DNA from: Candidatus Nitrospira neomarina
GTDB lineage: Bacteria; Nitrospirota; Nitrospiria; Nitrospirales; UBA8639
Assembly: GCF_032051675.1 (NCBI RefSeq)
Contig: NZ_CP116968.1
Span: forward strand, 2,418,001-2,482,000
Reading direction: 5' to 3'
DNA: 64,000 nucleotides
The position numbers and the translations under genes were made by a program. The notes under the pieces were generated by a model. It did not search any database. It was not told the DNA's origin and saw only the letters and a list, made by a program, of their open reading frames with translations. Below, in pieces: positions 60,416 to 64,000 of the stretch (its first letter is position 1; every line of letters begins with the position of its first letter).

Positions 60416-61253
60416 GAAGAAGCCCCCAGTTTCATATTACTGACCGGCCATATTGGAACATGCAGAGCCTTCAATTGAGTAGATTGCGAGAGACCTCATT
60501 AGGGTTCTGAGAATGCCGGATGGGAATCTAAGCATGGTTAAAATACCAATTCTCTTAAAGGATCGCCATGCCTTGAAAGGAATTTAAACCAGACGCTCAT
60601 GGTTTCTCTCTTCACCATTGCAGAACCCTGCCCTTCAGTATCAACGATTTTGCGGGTAAATCCACTCCTGCTCTTCACCTGAACAAAAGAAATCCCAAAA
60701 TCTTTCTTTAACGCCAAAAAGGGGAAGGTGAGAAGAGGAAAGGGACTATGAGCGTCTAAACCCTCTTCTTAGAAGCACATTGATCCATCGGCCCCTAACA
60801 CAGAATGCGGCCCGTTGGGGGAAATGATTGGCCTGGAATCAGGGGAACGATACCTATTGCCTAAGAAGTATTAATGCAACAAGACCGCGTTGGACCAAGT
60901 GCGATTGAATCATTAAAGAGCCATTGAAAGAGTCAAAACCAAATCCACTAAGTGCCTTCATCCACCCCCACTAGTGAAAGCATGACCTTAAGAGTTCCTG
61001 GATCGAATGAAGCTAAAAATTTGAATATCATAATTATTTCAGCACTTTAATCATCATTTCATAAGGGCCATGAGATAAATTTACATTTTTCTCATTACAC
61101 TGTCTAATCTTTGTCAAACTTTAAGTGGATACAGGGAAGGCGGTTTCATAAAATGAAGATGGAAATGAAAAAAAGCCATGAAAATATTCTTATGAAAGTC
61201 TTAAGGCAGTTAAGCAAACTTTTAAAGCATCTCAAAACGACGGGAGACGAGGC
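60416..61253. other. Intergenic region, about 840 bp
   Basis: Lies between the divergent oxidase and the cyclopropane-synthase genes. No gene I can support: a 102-codon open frame at 61111-61419 lacks motifs. It includes the motif at 61103-61118. Promoters for both directions should be here but I cannot define the oxidase promoter. Confidence 0.4.
61103..61118 (+). promoter_or_regulatory. Copy of the TCTAATGTTTGTCAA-type motif before the CFA operon
   Basis: TCTAATCTTTGTCAAA matches the plus-strand copy in the CarH-like control region (TCTAATGTATGTCAAA) at 14 of 16 positions, and the flanking TTnAG is also shared. It lies about 140 bases before the small membrane gene and 335 before the methyltransferase gene. 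Confidence 0.6.
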
Positions 61254-61490
61254 ATGGGAAAATTGGCCAAACAGCCTGGACTGTATGTCACGCAGGGCGT
61301 CTTGGGCCTTATCACATTGGGAATTCTCATCGCCTTCACGCCCGGCATTCAACGATCAAGCATCGATGGCAACATGGAACCACGATTTACTGAAGTCAGA
61401 ATCGTCAAGCTTCAGGTGACCAAAAGACCCGCACAGGGGGTGAAAATTTATTATGTCCCTCGCCATGAAACTAGCACTTTCATTTACTGA
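61254..61490 (+). CDS. Possible small membrane protein, 78 residues
   Basis: MGKLAKQPGLYVTQGVLGLI and further hydrophobic residues give one transmembrane helix, followed by a basic region. Its 3' end overlaps the first 38 bases of the methyltransferase gene in another frame. GACGAGG is a weak ribosome-binding site. Unrecognised; it may be the first gene of the operon or a chance frame. Confidence 0.4.
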   Translation: MGKLAKQPGLYVTQGVLGLITLGILIAFTPGIQRSSIDGNMEPRFTEVRIVKLQVTKRPAQGVKIYYVPRHETSTFIY

Positions 61491-62508
61491 TCGTGATTGG
61501 CTCCCAGATCTTCTGATCCGCTGTAGCATCCGGCATCTGGTGCGCCAACGGTTATCCGAGATTTCGTATGAAAACGGGGCAGAGTTGGCATCCCTCAAAA
61601 CGGCGTTTATTTCGAAGATGTCCCGTTCCGACATTGCAATAGATCCTGACAAAGCCAACGCACAACATTATGAGGTTCCACCGGACTTTTTTCGTCTGGT
61701 GCTGGGACCTCATCTGAAGTACAGCAGTGGATTCTGGCATCCTGGGGGGACGTCTCTCGCTGAAGCAGAAGAGTCTGGCCTCCTGGAGACCAGTGCGCAT
61801 GCTGATCTTCATGACGGGCAATCCATTCTTGATCTGGGCTGTGGGTGGGGATCTCTGTCTCTCTGGATGGCGTCCCGCTATCCGCACAGTCATATTACGG
61901 CAGTCTCGAATTCCCATACACAAAAAGCCTATATCGACGCTCAGGCACAACAACGCGGATTGCACAATATCCACGTGCTCACATGCGACATGAATGGATT
62001 AAACCTCGAACAGGCCCAATTCGATCGCGTGGTGTCGGTGGAAATGTTTGAGCACATGCGGAATTGGTCTCATCTTTTTGATCGGATTCACGACTGGCTC
62101 AAGCCTGACGGGCGTTTCTTCATGCACATCTTCGTGCATCGAGCCGTCCCGTACACCTTCGAAGTGCGGGACGAGAGTGACTGGATGAGCCGCTATTTTT
62201 TCACCGGAGGCATGATGCCCAGTGATGATCTACCTTTGGACATTCAGAATCCGTTCAGACTCGTGAATCGCTGGAGATGGGACGGCACACATTACAAACG
62301 AACGGCTAACGCCTGGCTGGGGAACATGGACTTTCACCGGGAATCCTTGTGGCCTCTATTCATCGAGACCTACGGGAAACAGAATGCGGGCCTTTGGTGG
62401 GTCCGCTGGCGGATATTTTTTATGGCCTGCGCCGAATTATTCGGCCATCGTGAGGGCCAGGAATGGTGGGTCAGCCATTATCTTTTTGAGAAAGCCGACC
62501 TCACCTGA
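61453..62508 (+). CDS. Cyclopropane-fatty-acyl-phospholipid synthase family methyltransferase
   Basis: A 351-residue SAM-dependent methyltransferase. DPDKANAQHYEVPPDFFRLVLGPHLKYSSGFW is the family's lipid-binding start; ILDLGCGWGSLSLWMA is the SAM motif; VVSVEMFEHMRNW and YFFTGGMMPSDDL follow, with GHREGQEWWVSHYLF at the end. It methylenates or methylates unsaturated acyl chains of membrane lipids. CFA-family genes belong to ChrR/LitR photo-oxidative regulons, where they protect or remodel membranes. Downstream DUF2878 and DUF1295 genes are spaced by 11 bases and a four-base overlap. Confidence 0.9.
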   Translation: MSLAMKLALSFTDRDWLPDLLIRCSIRHLVRQRLSEISYENGAELASLKTAFISKMSRSDIAIDPDKANAQHYEVPPDFFRLVLGPHLKYSSGFWHPGGTSLAEAEESGLLETSAHADLHDGQSILDLGCGWGSLSLWMASRYPHSHITAVSNSHTQKAYIDAQAQQRGLHNIHVLTCDMNGLNLEQAQFDRVVSVEMFEHMRNWSHLFDRIHDWLKPDGRFFMHIFVHRAVPYTFEVRDESDWMSRYFFTGGMMPSDDLPLDIQNPFRLVNRWRWDGTHYKRTANAWLGNMDFHRESLWPLFIETYGKQNAGLWWVRWRIFFMACAELFGHREGQEWWVSHYLFEKADLT

Positions 62509-62519
62509 AGGAAAAATTC

Positions 62520-63059
62520 ATGGCCAGGACTCTCTGCAACCTTTTACTGTTTCAGATCGGCTGGTTCGCCTGCGTTCTCAGCGGAGCCGGCCAACGCCCG
62601 TGGATCGGGGCACTCATGGCCCTAACCATTGTGGCCATTCACCTGTCCAGTGCGCCCGCGGCAGAAGCGGAATTCAAACTGGTTATGATCGCCCTGGTGA
62701 TTGGGGCCGTGTGGGACAGCATGCTCGTGTGGCTCGATTGGCTGCACTACTCCTCCGGCATCCTCATCCCACACACCGCCCCATACTGGATCGTACTCAT
62801 GTGGGGACTCTTCGCAACCCTGTTGAACGTCTCACTTCGTTGGTTGAGGGGGCGCTGGTTCCTAGCCGCACTTGCCGGAAGCGTGGGAGGACCATTGGCC
62901 TATTACGGAGGTTACCGGTTGGGAGCCCTCGAGTTTGGTAACCAAAACGCCGCGTTGACCGCCTTGGCCATTGGCTGGGCCGTCATCACACCAATCCTGA
63001 TGGGACTATCCACCCGCTTTGACGGCTTTGCACCAAGGCTCAAGGAAAGCACCATATGA
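62520..63059 (+). CDS. DUF2878 membrane protein
   Basis: A 179-residue integral membrane protein with about five or six hydrophobic segments. NLLLFQIGWFACVLSGAGQRPWIG at the start, GAVWDSMLVWLDWLHYSSG in the middle and GSVGGPLAYYGGYRLGA are characteristic DUF2878 elements. The function is unknown, but genes encoding it accompany CFA-family synthase and DUF1295 genes in photo-oxidative stress operons. GAAGGAAAAA is its ribosome-binding site and it overlaps the next gene by four bases. Confidence 0.85.
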   Translation: MARTLCNLLLFQIGWFACVLSGAGQRPWIGALMALTIVAIHLSSAPAAEAEFKLVMIALVIGAVWDSMLVWLDWLHYSSGILIPHTAPYWIVLMWGLFATLLNVSLRWLRGRWFLAALAGSVGGPLAYYGGYRLGALEFGNQNAALTALAIGWAVITPILMGLSTRFDGFAPRLKESTI

Positions 63060-63862
63060 CCTTCTCAATCTACCTTTACGGCCTGGTCGGAACACTCATC
63101 CTGGCGATACTCACCTGGCTGGTCAGCCTCGTGAAGCGGGACGTCAGCATCGTAGATAGCATGTGGGCCGTCATGATTTTCGCGTCTGCCTTTATCTATT
63201 CAAGCAGCATGGAGCCCTACTGGAATCGTTCCTCCCTGGTGCTCACCCTCGTCCTTCTTTGGGCCCTCCGACTGACGGTGTATATCACCTGGAGAAACTG
63301 GGGCGAATCCGAGGATGCCCGGTATCAAGCAATTCGTCGCAAGTATGAGCCGAACTTTGCGCTGAAAAGCCTCGGAATCATTTTTGTGTTTCAAGCCGTG
63401 TTGGCCTGGATCATCTCCATGCCGTTGTGGATCGCCTTAACTGTGCCGTTTGAATACAGCATCTTCGATACTCTGGCCGTGACACTCTGGATGATCGGGA
63501 TGTTCTTTGAATCGGTGGGCGATTGGCAGCTGGCTCGTTTTAAGATGAATCCCGCGAATCGGGGCAAGGTGATGAATCAAGGATTGTGGCGTTATACACG
63601 CCATCCTAATTATTTCGGCGAATGCCTGATCTGGTGGGGATTTTTCCTCTTTGTGATCCCGCCCGGCGCTTGGTGGTCGATTCTCTCACCTATCCTGTTA
63701 ACTTTTTTATTGCTGAAATTTTCCGGTGTGACGATGCTCGAAGAAACCATTGTGGATCGACGACCAGCCTATCGTGAATACATTGCAAGCACCAACGCCT
63801 TCATTCCAGGGCCTCCGAAGCACATAAAAACGTCTTCCCGTCCCGAGGAGCGCATCTCATGA
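63056..63862 (+). CDS. DUF1295 (steroid 5-alpha-reductase-like) membrane protein
   Basis: A 268-residue membrane protein of the DUF1295/isoprenylcysteine methyltransferase-like superfamily: KRDVSIVDSMWAVMIF, TVYITWRNWGESEDARYQAIR, and the C-terminal cofactor-binding part GLWRYTRHPNYFGECLIWWGFFLF with the R-H-P-N-Y motif. These may use NADPH to reduce lipid double bonds. It overlaps DUF2878 at the start and the next gene at the stop by four bases each (ATGA), so the operon is tightly coupled. Confidence 0.88.
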   Translation: MTFSIYLYGLVGTLILAILTWLVSLVKRDVSIVDSMWAVMIFASAFIYSSSMEPYWNRSSLVLTLVLLWALRLTVYITWRNWGESEDARYQAIRRKYEPNFALKSLGIIFVFQAVLAWIISMPLWIALTVPFEYSIFDTLAVTLWMIGMFFESVGDWQLARFKMNPANRGKVMNQGLWRYTRHPNYFGECLIWWGFFLFVIPPGAWWSILSPILLTFLLLKFSGVTMLEETIVDRRPAYREYIASTNAFIPGPPKHIKTSSRPEERIS

Positions 63863-64000
63863 AGGGCATTTCGCGCATGATAAAGAGCGCACCGGTTTGG
63901 TTGACGGGTCTCGCCTTTTTCCTTTTCTCAATGGGGTGGGCCGGCTCCGCTCATTCTTCCACCAAGGCCTATGATTTCACGGTTTTTCTGGATGGTGATG
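63859..64000 (+). CDS. DUF6134-like exported protein, partial at window end
   Basis: Only the first 47 residues are present: a basic start and signal peptide (LTGLAFFLFSMGWAGSAHS) then TKAYDFTVFLDGD. The F-x-V-F/L-L-D-G-D pattern recalls DUF6134 periplasmic proteins found at this position in the same photo-stress operons. ATGA overlaps the DUF1295 stop. The rest lies beyond the window, so the assignment is tentative. Confidence 0.6.
   Translation, partial: MKGISRMIKSAPVWLTGLAFFLFSMGWAGSAHSSTKAYDFTVFLDGD

Overview
The window reads as a chromosomal segment of a Nitrospira-like nitrite-oxidising bacterium (phylum Nitrospirota). This is inferred from the gene set: a heme-b protein resembling the nitrite oxidoreductase gamma subunit (NxrC), a ferredoxin-type nitrite reductase paired with a formate/nitrite-family transporter, a periplasmic cupredoxin, many c-type cytochromes, the TIGR03545/TIGR03546 pair and SUMF1-type proteins beside lipoprotein cytochromes. 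Base composition looks close to half G+C by eye, which would fit a marine lineage better than the GC-richer lineages; I did not compute it. I saw no rRNA, tRNA, CRISPR array or intact insertion sequence.

Layout. 1-6.4 kb: housekeeping and carbon genes (pyrophosphatase, zinc alcohol dehydrogenase, ferritin-like protein, gluconokinase, kinase-like protein, GH15 glycosidase). 6.5-11.0 kb: a nickel module (hydrogenase maturation protease, NicO/HoxN-type permease, NikR, TonB receptor) without hydrogenase or urease structural genes. 11.0-23.1 kb: bacterioferritin, YbjQ, dnaE-accA, metallophosphoesterase, soluble transhydrogenase and the TIGR03545/6 pair. 23.2-26.7 kb: nitrite assimilation (nirC-nirA) behind a leader with terminator-like hairpins, then a cupredoxin. 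27.4-32.1 kb: a CarH-type MerR/B12 light regulator divergent from a zinc-ribbon protein, a lipoprotein cytochrome c and two SUMF1-like proteins. 32.4-39.5 kb: TIGR01777 epimerase, periplasmic peroxidase, DUF4149 and PDZ proteins, DUF523-DUF1722 protein, a second CarH-like regulator, CbiX-like chelatase, VOC protein and an FAD amine oxidase. 39.7-44.8 kb: membrane-anchored globin, NxrC-like protein, HugZ-like flavoprotein and a PEP-synthase-like enzyme. 45.0-47.0 kb: two tandem, nearly identical BLUF-PsiE membrane photoreceptors. 47-49.6 kb: DUF427, a decayed SDR and another lipoprotein cytochrome c. 50-55.2 kb: two five-heme cytochromes, a 29-residue membrane protein, a secreted unknown and a DNA photolyase. 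55.2-60.4 kb: a decayed cytochrome copy, small membrane proteins, a cytochrome c and a CcoN-CcoO-CcoP triple fusion (a cbb3-type oxidase in one polypeptide). 61.2-64 kb: cyclopropane-fatty-acid synthase family, DUF2878, DUF1295 and the start of a DUF6134-like gene, cut by the window edge.

The theme from about 27 kb onward is light and oxidative stress joined to respiration. There are two B12-binding MerR regulators, two BLUF photoreceptors fused to a PsiE membrane domain, a photolyase, and the gene families usually found in LitR/CarH/ChrR-type photo-oxidative regulons. A recurring motif, approximately TCTAATGTTTGTCAA, lies in front of the first CarH gene and its divergent partner, the cytochrome lipoprotein at 49 kb, the cyclopropane-synthase operon and, in weaker form, the cupredoxin. 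I propose it as the operator that ties these blocks together.
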